Assembly: GCA_963771715.1 (NCBI GenBank)
Contig: CAVYUQ010000008.1
Location: 282,397-346,396, forward strand
Direction: 5' to 3'
Source of the DNA: JACVRW01 sp963771715
GTDB lineage: Bacteria > Actinomycetota > Thermoleophilia > Solirubrobacterales > Thermoleophilaceae
DNA: 64,000 bases
This document shows positions 25,881-35,469 of the stretch, in pieces. The number at the start of each line of letters is the position of its first letter. Positions within the stretch are counted from its first letter, which is position 1. The translations under genes and the position numbers were made by a program. Under the pieces are notes generated by a model, which saw only the letters and a program-made list of their open reading frames with translations, was not told the origin of the DNA and did no database searches.

Positions 25881-26534
25881 TCAGTGCTGCTGTTTGAGGA
25901 CCTCTGCCGCATCGAACCGCGCCGCCAGCAGCGCCGGCAGCTCCTCCAGCGACACGATCACCACGTCGGCCGCCGCGAGCTCCTCGGGCGGGTGCGTGCT
26001 GGTGACCGCCACGGTGGCGGCGCCCGCGGCCTTTGCCGCCTCGATGCCCGGCGGGGCGTCCTCCACCACCAGCGCCTCGGCCGGGTCCGCGCCCAGCCGG
26101 CGCGCCGCCGTGAGGTAGCCCTCCGGGTCGGGCTTGCCGCGCGTGACGTCGTCGGCGAAGACCATCACGGCCGGCGGCTCGATGCCCACCGCGGCCAGCC
26201 GCGCCAACGCCAGCGGACGGGTGCCGGAAGTGACCACGGCCACCCGATCACCCTTCAGCGCTCCCAGCGCCGCCGCGGCGCCCGGGATGGCCGCGAGCCC
26301 CTCGACATCCTCGGCCTGGCGCCGCTCGAGCTCCTCGGACTCGGCCACGGCGTCCAGATCAGGGCGCAGCGCCCGAACCACGTCAGCCGACCGCACGCCG
26401 TGCATCGCCGACCGCAGCGCACCCTCCTCGATGCCGTTGTTACGAGCCCAGTCCACCCAGACCCGCTCGGTGGCCTCGCGCGACTCCACGAGCACCCCGT
26501 CCAGGTCGAACAGGACCGCGGAGACCCTGCGCAC
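25881..26534 (-). CDS. HAD superfamily phosphatase, beta-phosphoglucomutase-like
   Basis: A 217-residue HAD hydrolase. Motif I is LFDLDGVLVES (nucleophile Asp), motif II VVTSGTRPLA, the conserved Lys lies in DVTRGKPDPEGYL, and motif IV is VVEDAPPGIEAAKAAG. A helical cap is present between I and II. These enzymes act on small sugar phosphates or similar compounds. I take the GTG at 26,534 as start because it overlaps the folC stop by one base; a longer open frame exists upstream but would lie within folC. Confidence 0.88.
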   Translation of the reverse strand: MRRVSAVLFDLDGVLVESREATERVWVDWARNNGIEEGALRSAMHGVRSADVVRALRPDLDAVAESEELERRQAEDVEGLAAIPGAAAALGALKGDRVAVVTSGTRPLALARLAAVGIEPPAVMVFADDVTRGKPDPEGYLTAARRLGADPAEALVVEDAPPGIEAAKAAGAATVAVTSTHPPEELAAADVVIVSLEELPALLAARFDAAEVLKQQH

Positions 26535-27787
26535 TAGAGCGTCGACGCCCGTGCGTCCGCGTCCTCGCGCACGAGGTCCGCGATCAGGTAGATCGAGCCG
26601 GTGGCGAGCACCGCGCCGTCGGGGCCGGCCAGTTCGCGCGCGCGCGTGACGGCGGCGCGGGGTTCCGGCACCGTCTCGGCCTCCGGGCCGCCCAGCTTCT
26701 CGGCGAGCGTCACGAGCGTCGCGGGCGAGAGCGCGCGCGGGTTGACCGGACGCGTGAAGACCACGCGGTCGAAGTGCGGGAGGAGCGTGTCGAGCATGCC
26801 GGCGGCGTCCTTGTCCTCCAGCACGCCGATCACTCCCACCCGCGGACGGCACTCGCCGAAGACGTCGGGCAGCGACTCGGCGAGTGCCTGGGCCCCGGAC
26901 GGGTTATGGGCGCCGTCGAAGAGCGTGAGCGGGCGCTCGCCGACCCGCTCGAGCCGGCCGGGCACCACGGTCTCGGCCGCAGCCGTCTTCAGAGCATCGG
27001 ACTCGAGCGGCCGCTCGAGGAACGCCTCCGCAGCGGCTGCCGCCAGGCTGAAGTTCACATGCTGAAAGCCGCCGACGGCCCGCAGCTCCACGGGGAGCGG
27101 CTGCGCCGTCACCAGGCGAGCGTGGCGGGCGGCGGCGGTCTCGCGAGCCAGGGCGGCCACCTCGGGCTCGAGGGCGCCGACCACGAGCGTTCCGTAGTCG
27201 TGCACCACGGCCAGCTTCTCGCGCGCGATGTCGTCCAGCGTCGGCCCCAGCCAGCGCGTGTGCTCGAGGCTGACCGAGGTGAGCACCTGGACCTTCGACG
27301 GGATCACGTTGGTGGCGTCGAAGCGACCGCCGAGGCCGGCCTCGATCACCGCCACCTCCACTCCGCGTCGCGCCAGCTCGTGGTACGCCGCGGCCGTCAG
27401 CGCCTCGAACTGGGTCACGTGGTCGTCCGGGCCGGCCGTGCGGTTCACCAGCTCGGCGGCTTCCGCCGCGCGGGTGACCGCAGCAGCGAAGTCGGTCTCC
27501 GGCACCGCCTGCTCGCCCACCTCGATGCGCTCGCGGAACGAGCGCAGGTGCGGCGAGGTGTAGCTCCCGGTGCGCAGCCCGTGCCGCTCCAGGATCGCCG
27601 CGCAGAAGCGCGCGGTCGACGACTTGCCGTTCGAGCCGACCACGTGGATCGACGCGAAGCGGCGCTGCGGCAGCCCGAGCACGGTCATCAGCCGGTGCAT
27701 GCGGTCGAGCCCGAACCGCATCCCGAACAGCTCGAGCGAGAGCAGGTACTCCTCGGCTTCATAAAGGGACAGACCCTTTAAGTTCAC
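26534..27787 (-). CDS. folC: Bifunctional folylpolyglutamate/dihydrofolate synthase
   Basis: A 417-residue Mur-ligase-family enzyme that adds glutamate to folates. The P-loop is HVVGSNGKSSTARF (about residues 49-62), followed by SYTSPHLRSFRERI, the folate loop, EAGLGGRFDATNVI and, in the C-terminal domain, LFDGAHNPSGAQALAE. It starts with a GTG at 27,787 that overlaps the valS stop (GTGA), and the first 12 codons contain a hairpin-forming AT-richer sequence. The valS-folC order is common in bacteria. Confidence 0.95.
   Translation of the reverse strand: MNLKGLSLYEAEEYLLSLELFGMRFGLDRMHRLMTVLGLPQRRFASIHVVGSNGKSSTARFCAAILERHGLRTGSYTSPHLRSFRERIEVGEQAVPETDFAAAVTRAAEAAELVNRTAGPDDHVTQFEALTAAAYHELARRGVEVAVIEAGLGGRFDATNVIPSKVQVLTSVSLEHTRWLGPTLDDIAREKLAVVHDYGTLVVGALEPEVAALARETAAARHARLVTAQPLPVELRAVGGFQHVNFSLAAAAAEAFLERPLESDALKTAAAETVVPGRLERVGERPLTLFDGAHNPSGAQALAESLPDVFGECRPRVGVIGVLEDKDAAGMLDTLLPHFDRVVFTRPVNPRALSPATLVTLAEKLGGPEAETVPEPRAAVTRARELAGPDGAVLATGSIYLIADLVREDADARASTL
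27762..27780. repeat. Inverted repeat at the folC start
   Basis: TAAAGGG-ACAGA-CCCTTTA, a perfect 7-base stem with 5-base loop, lies within codons 3-9 of folC and is AT-richer than its surroundings. In the mRNA it would form a hairpin close to the GTG start and the valS stop and could affect translational coupling. Confidence 0.55.
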
Positions 27788-30411
27788 GGGCGCAGCCTCT
27801 GGAGCGCCTCGCGGTACTCCTCGAGCTTGCGGCGCTCCTCCTCCACCACGGCGGCGGGCGCCTTCGCCACGAACTGCTCGTTGGCGAGCTTGGTCTCGGC
27901 GCGCTCGATCTCCTTGCTGAGGTCGGCCGCCTTCTTCTCGAGCCGGGCCTCCGCCTCGCCGGCGTCGAATGCCTCCGACGGCAGCACCTGCACGCCGCCG
28001 CCCGGGATCGGCACCGTGGCGAGAATGTCGCCGTCTCCCGACGCGTCGTCAACCCACTCGAAGCGGGCGAGCCGGGCCATGTGGGCGCGGCAGGCGTCGT
28101 AGCCCTCGGCGGCGAGGTGGCCGCGCACGGCGGCGCTCGGCTTCGCGCCAACCTCGTCGCGATAGCGCCTGAGCGCTGTCACGGCCTCGATCATCCGCCC
28201 CAGCTCGGCCTCGGCGTCCTCGTCGAAATGCGCGGCGTCCACCGCCGGGAAGTCCGCGACCGCCAGGAGCCCGCGATCCGCGCCCGGCATCAGGTCCCAG
28301 ATCTCCTCGGTCACGAACGGCATCACCGGGTGCAGCAGCCGCAGCATGCGCTCGAGCGACCACAGCAGCACGGCGGAGACCTCCGCGTTGTCCTCCTCGT
28401 AGAGGCGCGGCTTGGCGAGCTCGAGGTACCAGTCGGCCAGCTCGGACCAGAAGCCGCCGTAGAGCTCGAGCGCGGCGGCGGAGAAGCGGAAGCCGTCGTA
28501 GAGCTCGGTCACGCGCTCGGTCAGCCGTTCGAGCCGCGACACGATCCAGCGGTCCTCGACCGCCGTGCCGGCGCGCGGGTCGGGCTCGACGTCGGACACC
28601 CGCAGCAGGATCAGCCGCGCGGCGTTCCAGAGCTTGTTCGCGAGGTCGCGGCCCTGCTTCACGCGCTCCTCGTTGAAGCGCACGTCCTGCGACGAGGACA
28701 TCGCGAGCAGGCCGAAGCGCAGCGCGTCAGCACCGTACGCCGGGAACTCGCCGCCCTCCTCGTACACCGGCGGGCGCGGGCCGCCGTGGATCAGGTCCGA
28801 GGGGTCGATCCCGGTGCCGAGTGACTTCGACATCCGGCGGCCGTCCGGCGCCTGGATCACGGAGTGGATGTTCACGTCCGTGAACGGCGCCTGCTCGGTG
28901 AGCTCCTCGCCGAACATCACCATGCGAGCCACCCAGAGGAAGATGATGTCGCGCGCGGTGGAGAGCACGTCGGTGGGGTGAAACGCGCGCAGCTCTTCCG
29001 TGGCCTTCGGCCAGCCCAGCGTGGCGAACGGCCAGAGCCCGGACGAGAACCAGGTGTCGAGGACGTCCGGGTCGCGCTCCCAGCCCTCGCCGCCCGGGGG
29101 CGTCTCGCCCACGTAGGTCTCGTCGCCCCGGTACCAGACCGGCAGCTGGTGACCCCACCAGAGCTGGCGCGAGATGCACCAGGGACGGATGTTCTCGAGC
29201 CAGTTGAGATAGACGCCCGTCCAGGGCTTCTCCGGGTGGAACGTGATCGTCCCGTCCCTCACGACCTCGATCGCGGGCTGCGCGAGCTTGTCCATGTCGC
29301 AGAACCACTGGAGCGAGATCAGCGGCTCCACGCGGCGTCCGGACCGGTGCGAGTGCGGCACATCGTGCGCGTAGGGCTGCGTGCCCGAGATCAGGCCCTG
29401 CTCGCGCAGCTCCGCCACGACGGCCTTGAGCGCCTCGTCCACCTCCATGCCGTGGAACCGCTCCGGCGCCTGATCGGTGATCTTGCCGTCCTCGCCGATC
29501 ACCGTGATCTCCTCGAGCCCGTGCCGACGGCCGATCTCGAAGTCGCTCTGGTCGTGCCCGGGCGTGATCTTCAGCGCGCCGGTGCCGAACTCCGGGTCCA
29601 CGTAGTCGTCGGCGATGATCGGCAGCCGGCGCCCCACGAGCGGCAGGACGGCGGCCTCCCCGATCAGGCGCGAGTAGCGCTCGTCGGCCGGGTTCACCGC
29701 GATGGCGGTGTCGGCGAGCATCGTCTCGGGCCGGACGGTGGCGATCGTGACCGAGCCCGATCCCGACTCGAGCGGGTAGTCGACCATGTAGAGGGTGTCC
29801 TCCACGGTCCGCTGCTCGACCTCGAGGTCCGAGATCGCGGTGCGCAGGCCGGGGTCCCAGTTGACCATGTAGTTGTCGCGGTAGACGAGCCCCTTCTCGT
29901 ACAGGTGCACGAACACCTTGGTCACGGCGGCCACGTAGTCGTCGTCCATCGTGAAGCGCTCGTCCTCGTAGTCGAGCGAGGCGCCGAGCTCCTTGAACTG
30001 GCGCGTGATGTTGTCGCCGTACTCCTGGACCCACTCCCAGACGCGCTCGACGAACGCCTCGCGCCCGATCTCCTCGCGCGAGCTGCCATCGGCCTCGAGC
30101 TGCTTCTCGACCACCCGCTGGGTCGCGATCCCGGCGTGGTCCTTGCCGTAGATCCACTTGGCGCGCTGCCCGCGCATGCGCGCCACCCGGATCTTGAGGT
30201 CCTGAATCGAGGCGTTCAGCGCGTGCCCCATGTGCAGGTTGCCGGTCACGTTCGGAGGCGGTACCGCGATCGAGAAGTTCTCGGCGGGCGTCCCCTCTGG
30301 CGCCGGATGGAAGATGCCGGACTGCTCCCAGCGCGCGAACACGCGGGGCTCGACGTCGGCGGGCTCGTAGCGCGTGCGCTCCTCGAGCGCCTTCAGTCTG
30401 TCCTCTGCCAT
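27784..30411 (-). CDS. valS: Valyl-tRNA synthetase
   Basis: An 875-residue class I synthetase. The HIGH-type motif is HMGHALN in PPPNVTGNLHMGHALN, and the KMSKS-type loop is RRMSKSLGTGIDP (about residues 527-539). The CP1 editing domain lies between (about 190-340), the anticodon-binding domain follows, and the final 65 residues form the Val-specific coiled coil (EARLEKKAADLSKEIERAE). The length is normal. It is first in a valS-folC-HAD run. No T-box or other leader is visible in the short upstream gap. Confidence 0.97.
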   Translation of the reverse strand: MAEDRLKALEERTRYEPADVEPRVFARWEQSGIFHPAPEGTPAENFSIAVPPPNVTGNLHMGHALNASIQDLKIRVARMRGQRAKWIYGKDHAGIATQRVVEKQLEADGSSREEIGREAFVERVWEWVQEYGDNITRQFKELGASLDYEDERFTMDDDYVAAVTKVFVHLYEKGLVYRDNYMVNWDPGLRTAISDLEVEQRTVEDTLYMVDYPLESGSGSVTIATVRPETMLADTAIAVNPADERYSRLIGEAAVLPLVGRRLPIIADDYVDPEFGTGALKITPGHDQSDFEIGRRHGLEEITVIGEDGKITDQAPERFHGMEVDEALKAVVAELREQGLISGTQPYAHDVPHSHRSGRRVEPLISLQWFCDMDKLAQPAIEVVRDGTITFHPEKPWTGVYLNWLENIRPWCISRQLWWGHQLPVWYRGDETYVGETPPGGEGWERDPDVLDTWFSSGLWPFATLGWPKATEELRAFHPTDVLSTARDIIFLWVARMVMFGEELTEQAPFTDVNIHSVIQAPDGRRMSKSLGTGIDPSDLIHGGPRPPVYEEGGEFPAYGADALRFGLLAMSSSQDVRFNEERVKQGRDLANKLWNAARLILLRVSDVEPDPRAGTAVEDRWIVSRLERLTERVTELYDGFRFSAAALELYGGFWSELADWYLELAKPRLYEEDNAEVSAVLLWSLERMLRLLHPVMPFVTEEIWDLMPGADRGLLAVADFPAVDAAHFDEDAEAELGRMIEAVTALRRYRDEVGAKPSAAVRGHLAAEGYDACRAHMARLARFEWVDDASGDGDILATVPIPGGGVQVLPSEAFDAGEAEARLEKKAADLSKEIERAETKLANEQFVAKAPAAVVEEERRKLEEYREALQRLRP

Positions 30412-30446
30412 CGAGTTCGCAAGTCTGGCAGCGCGGAATACTTATG

Positions 30447-30847
30447 GCCGTGCCGAGCCAAACCGAGCGTCGTGGAGGAGCTTCTCGCGCCGCTGAACCA
30501 ACGCGACAGGCGCCCCACGCACTTCTCCCACCCCGACATCGAGTGGCATTGGTCCGGCAACGCCCGGCGCGTCGGTCTTCCACGGCCACGAGGAAATCGA
30601 CGCGGGTCTGGAGCGTGGATCGATTCCTGGGGCGAGTTTCAGATGGAGCCCCAGGAGATCCTCGAGGAGGGCGACTAGATCTTCGTCCTCGACCGGTATC
30701 GCCTACGCGGGGCGGGCAGCGGCATCGACCTGGAGCACCCGTCGCGCACCTGGTGCGGGTGGAGGACGGCCTGATCAGGCCTGGTGGATGTTCGGCGACC
30801 CCGACAAGGCGCGCCGCAGGTTCCTGGCAGGCGACCGCCCCGGCTAA
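30447..30847 (+). pseudogene. Decayed SnoaL/NTF2-like gene
   Basis: Pieces of one NTF2-fold protein can be followed across changing frames: VVEELLAPLNQRD and HFSHPDIEWHWSG, then VFHGHEEIDAGLE, WIDSWGEFQMEPQEILEEGD, IFVLDRYRLRGAGSGIDLE, VAHLVRVEDGLI and a final RRRFLAGDRPG before TAA. At least three indels are needed, and the D-I joint contains an in-frame TAG at about 30,675, a base change rather than an indel. The nonsense codon argues for a true pseudogene. It is divergent from valS. Confidence 0.7.
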
Positions 30848-31063
30848 ACGCCGAGGTCAGAGACGAGCGTTGCGGGTTCCGCAACGCTCAGCACTCACCT
30901 GACGAGCGAAGGGCCTACCGCCGCCGAGGCCCACTCGGTCCGAGTCGGCATAGCCGGCGAAAACCGAGCAGCCCAAGGAAGAGGGGCAGGGACAGTGCTC
31001 CGCACGGCCCTGCCCCGATGACGCCGGGATGCGACGGTTTGCAGCCGGGTAGGCCGACTCGGG
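30848..31063. other. Intergenic region downstream of clpX
   Basis: No gene is seen. It contains the hairpin at 30,866-30,888 and a 15-base near-tandem duplication (TAGGCCGACTCGG, twice) at about 31,050-31,077, one copy of which forms the clpX stop region. Nothing else is recognisable. Confidence 0.5.
30866..30888. terminator. Strong hairpin, probable terminator
   Basis: AGCGTTGCGG-GTT-CCGCAACGCT is a perfect 10-base stem with a three-base loop, 18 bases after the SnoaL remnant (plus strand) and about 175 bases after clpX (minus strand). It lacks a U tract. It probably served the plus-strand gene and may also stop clpX read-through. Confidence 0.65.
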
Positions 31064-32344
<1,281 letters not shown>

Positions 32345-32445
32345 TCTTCTCTCCCTCGGCGCGAGGGTAGCGCACCTCAAGATACGCGGCGAGGGTCAAA
32401 GTCCCTTCCTGGACGCTTTAGTTTGCGCCCAGGGAGTGTCCAGCC

Positions 32446-33031
<586 letters not shown>

Positions 33032-33056
33032 AAGGGCCGAGACTCTAGCGGGCTGG

Positions 33057-34439
33057 TCAGCTCGCGCTCTCGGGGGTCCAGATCTTCTCGCGCGCCGCCG
33101 CGCGCTCGGCGGCGTCCGTCGCCTGCTCGGCCGAGATCGGCTTCGCGTTCTCGACCACGAGGTCCACGGCCTTGCGCATCGCGATGTCCTCGCGGAGGGC
33201 CTCGTCGGCTCCCTGGGAGCGCGCCCGCTTCAGCGCGCGCTTGAGCTGCTTGTCGCTCGCGTCGGGCGGCGCGGAGGCGCGCAGCGCCTGCTCGATCTCC
33301 TCGTCCGAGACCTCGATGCCCTCGGCCTCGACGATCGCCGCCAGCACGGCCTCGCGCTTGAGCGCTGTCTCGGCGTCGGACTCGGTCTCGACGACGAGCT
33401 CCTCTTCCGTCTTGCCGGCCATCTGTAGGTACTGCTCGGGGTTGATGCCCTGCGCGGCGAGGCGGCGCGCCGTGCGGTGCCACATCTCGTGTGCCTTCGA
33501 GTGCACCAGCTCGTGCGGCACCTCGATCTTGGCCTGGTCCACGACGGCGTCGACGGCGGCCTCGCGGAACTCGGCCTCGATGGCGCGCTCCTCGGCCTGG
33601 CCGATGCGCGACTCGATCTCGGCGCGCAGCTCGTCGAGCGAGTCGTAGCCGCCCGCCTCCACCGCGAAGTCGTCGTCCAGCTCCGGCAGGCGCTTCTCCT
33701 TGACCTCCTTCACCTCGACGGCGAACGAGGCGTCCTTGCCGGCGAGGTGCTCCGCCGGGTAGTCGTCGGGGAAGGTCAGCTCGACGGTCCGCTCCTCGCC
33801 GGCCGAGGCGCTCGCGAGCTGCTCCTCGAAGCCCGGGATCAGCCGGCCGGAGCCGAGCTCCACGACCTGGCCGCGGCCCTCGCCGCCCTCGAACTGCTCG
33901 CCGTCCACCTGACCGACGTAGTCCATGACCACGAAGTCGCCGTCGCCGGCCGCGCGGTCGACCGTCTCGAGCGACGCAAGCGACTCGCGCAGGCGCTCCA
34001 GCTCGGCCTGGACCTCCTCGTCGTCGACCTTGGGGTCGCGGCGCCCGACCTCGATGCCCTTGTACTCGCCGAGCTGCGCCGGCGGCACCACGCCGACCTC
34101 GATCGTGAAGGCGAGCGGCGCCCCCTTCTCGGGCAGGTCGCTGAGGTCCACCTGCGGGTCGCCCACGGTCTGGATGCCGGCGTCGGCGAGCGCCTCCTCG
34201 TACCAGCCGGGGAGGCCGCGGCGCACGGCCTCGTCGAGCACGGCCTCGCGCCCAACCTGCCGCAGCACCACCTCCGGCGGCACCTTGCCGCTGCGGAAGC
34301 CGGGCACGCGCATCTCGCGTCCTAGCTGGGACGCGGCGGTCTTCAGCTCGCGCTCGAGCGCCTCCGTCGGAACCTCCACCTCCACGCGCACGCGTGAGTC
34401 GGGGAGCTCCGTGGTCTTCGTCTTCACGGCTTCCGGCAT
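33057..34439 (-). CDS. tig: Trigger factor
   Basis: A 460-residue ribosome-bound chaperone with peptidyl-prolyl isomerase activity. The ribosome-binding signature is GFRSGKVP (in MRVPGFRSGKVPPEVV). The FKBP-type domain follows at about 150-240 (GDFVVMDYVGQVDGEQFEGG; LIPGFEEQLASAS), and the helical C-terminal arms complete it. I choose the ATG at 34,439 (MPEAVKTKTTE); a longer open frame upstream is non-native. The tail from about residue 430 is extended and acidic. It starts the tig-clpP-clpX cluster. Confidence 0.94.
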   Translation of the reverse strand: MPEAVKTKTTELPDSRVRVEVEVPTEALERELKTAASQLGREMRVPGFRSGKVPPEVVLRQVGREAVLDEAVRRGLPGWYEEALADAGIQTVGDPQVDLSDLPEKGAPLAFTIEVGVVPPAQLGEYKGIEVGRRDPKVDDEEVQAELERLRESLASLETVDRAAGDGDFVVMDYVGQVDGEQFEGGEGRGQVVELGSGRLIPGFEEQLASASAGEERTVELTFPDDYPAEHLAGKDASFAVEVKEVKEKRLPELDDDFAVEAGGYDSLDELRAEIESRIGQAEERAIEAEFREAAVDAVVDQAKIEVPHELVHSKAHEMWHRTARRLAAQGINPEQYLQMAGKTEEELVVETESDAETALKREAVLAAIVEAEGIEVSDEEIEQALRASAPPDASDKQLKRALKRARSQGADEALREDIAMRKAVDLVVENAKPISAEQATDAAERAAAREKIWTPESAS

Positions 34440-34475
34440 TGGACGGCTGACTGTAGCGGCGCTAGCTTGCCGCCC

Positions 34476-34607
34476 GTGCGCCGCCCCGCCACCGAGAAGC
34501 TCCACGCCTGGATCGTCACCGGGCCCCTCGGCCACCTCTGGAGTGCGCTCGCCGACATGGCCGTGATCTGGGCTCGCTACCTGGCGCACCGCGCCCGCCG
34601 GGGCTAG
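34476..34607 (+). CDS. 43-residue conserved-looking small protein
   Basis: Read from the GTG at 34,476: VRRPATEKLHAWIVTGPLGH, then LWSALADMAVIWARYLAHRARRG and a TAG. The pattern of a basic start, a GPLGHLW turn and an amphipathic or membrane-inserting helix ending in Arg looks like the small uncharacterised proteins often found in actinobacteria (my recollection, not tested). It is divergent from tig and lies directly before the ZIP-like gene. Confidence 0.55.
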   Translation: MRRPATEKLHAWIVTGPLGHLWSALADMAVIWARYLAHRARRG

Positions 34608-34674
34608 CGACGTCGGCCGGCTCTGCGCTCGCGCTCGTGCTGGGGCGCTGATCGGGCTGGCGCGGCGGCCGCAG

Positions 34675-35268
34675 GTGACCGGGCTGGTGCTCGGCTTCGG
34701 CGCGGGCGCGCTCATCAGCGCGGTGAGCTTCGAGCTCGCCGAGGAGGGCGTGAGGCTCGCGGGCGCCCTGCCCGTGGCGATCGGGCTGGGCGTCGGCGCG
34801 ATCACCTATTACCTCGCGTCCATCAAGGTCGCCTCGATGGGCGGCGGCTCGGCTCTCGCGCTGGGCGCGTTCCTCGACGGCATACCCGAGCAGATGGTGC
34901 TCGGCATCGGACTCGCCGGCGGCGCCACCGTGAGCGCGGGCCTGCTCGCCGCGATCTTCGTGTCGAACCTCCCCGAGGCGATCGGCGGAGCGACGGACAT
35001 GCGCCGGCAGATGCACAGCGTCCGGCAGGTGGCGCTGAACTGGGTCGCGATCGCCTCGGCGTGCGCGCTCGCGACGGTCGTCGGCTACGCGCTCGCCGAC
35101 GCGACCTCGGACGAGCTCCAGGCGGGCATCAACGGCTTCGCGGCCGGCGCCCTGCTCGTGATGCTGGTGGACTCGATGATCCCGGAGGCCACCGAGCAGG
35201 CAGGGCGCACCACCGGCCTCGTGACCGCGCTCGGATTCGCGGTGGCGGCCGGCCTCTCGCTGGCCTGA
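34675..35268 (+). CDS. ZIP-like membrane transporter, N-terminus unclear
   Basis: At least 197 residues with about six hydrophobic segments. ZIP family marks are VLGFGAGALISAVSFELAEEG, LGAFLDGIPEQMVLGIGLAG and FVSNLPEAIGGATDM, where His of classical ZIP metal sites is replaced by Asp/Glu/Asn. It is probably a ZIP-family divalent-metal or related permease. The visible start (GTG at 34,675) falls inside what should be the first helix: upstream, AGSALALVLG and LIGLARRPQV would join if one G were restored in the GGGG run at about 34,643. The true start is therefore uncertain. Confidence 0.7.
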   Translation: MTGLVLGFGAGALISAVSFELAEEGVRLAGALPVAIGLGVGAITYYLASIKVASMGGGSALALGAFLDGIPEQMVLGIGLAGGATVSAGLLAAIFVSNLPEAIGGATDMRRQMHSVRQVALNWVAIASACALATVVGYALADATSDELQAGINGFAAGALLVMLVDSMIPEATEQAGRTTGLVTALGFAVAAGLSLA

Positions 35269-35457
35269 TCAGCCGCGCCGGCGCGAGACGAGGTACCCGA
35301 GCCCCGCGCCGACCACCATCGACAGCGCGATCACCACGATCAGCGGGGTCCTCCACGTGTCGAGGATCCAGTTGACCTTCACCTCGTCGAAATTGGCAAC
35401 GGCGAAGACCCCGCCTATCGCGGCGAGAACTAGCGCCGCCACCTGTCGTCGTTCCAC
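35269..35457 (-). CDS. LapA/DUF1049 domain small membrane protein
   Basis: A 62-residue protein with two membrane helices (about 6-22 and 39-57) separated by FDEVKVNWILDTWRTPL, the LapA-type arrangement, and a basic end YLVSRRRG. In other bacteria LapA proteins act in the envelope, for example with LapB in lipopolysaccharide control; the role in an actinobacterium is unknown. It is convergent with the ZIP-like gene, with no gap. Confidence 0.82.
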   Translation of the reverse strand: MERRQVAALVLAAIGGVFAVANFDEVKVNWILDTWRTPLIVVIALSMVVGAGLGYLVSRRRG

Positions 35458-35469
35458 CCGCTCAGTCTC

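Noticed and set aside
30412..30446. T-box or other leader regulation of valS
   Set aside because: The upstream gap is only about 35 bases before the divergent remnant, with no stem-loop or T-box sequence.
33057..34805. Extended trigger-factor reading from 34,805
   Set aside because: The added 122 residues have no family similarity and overlap the divergent small gene; the native start is 34,439.
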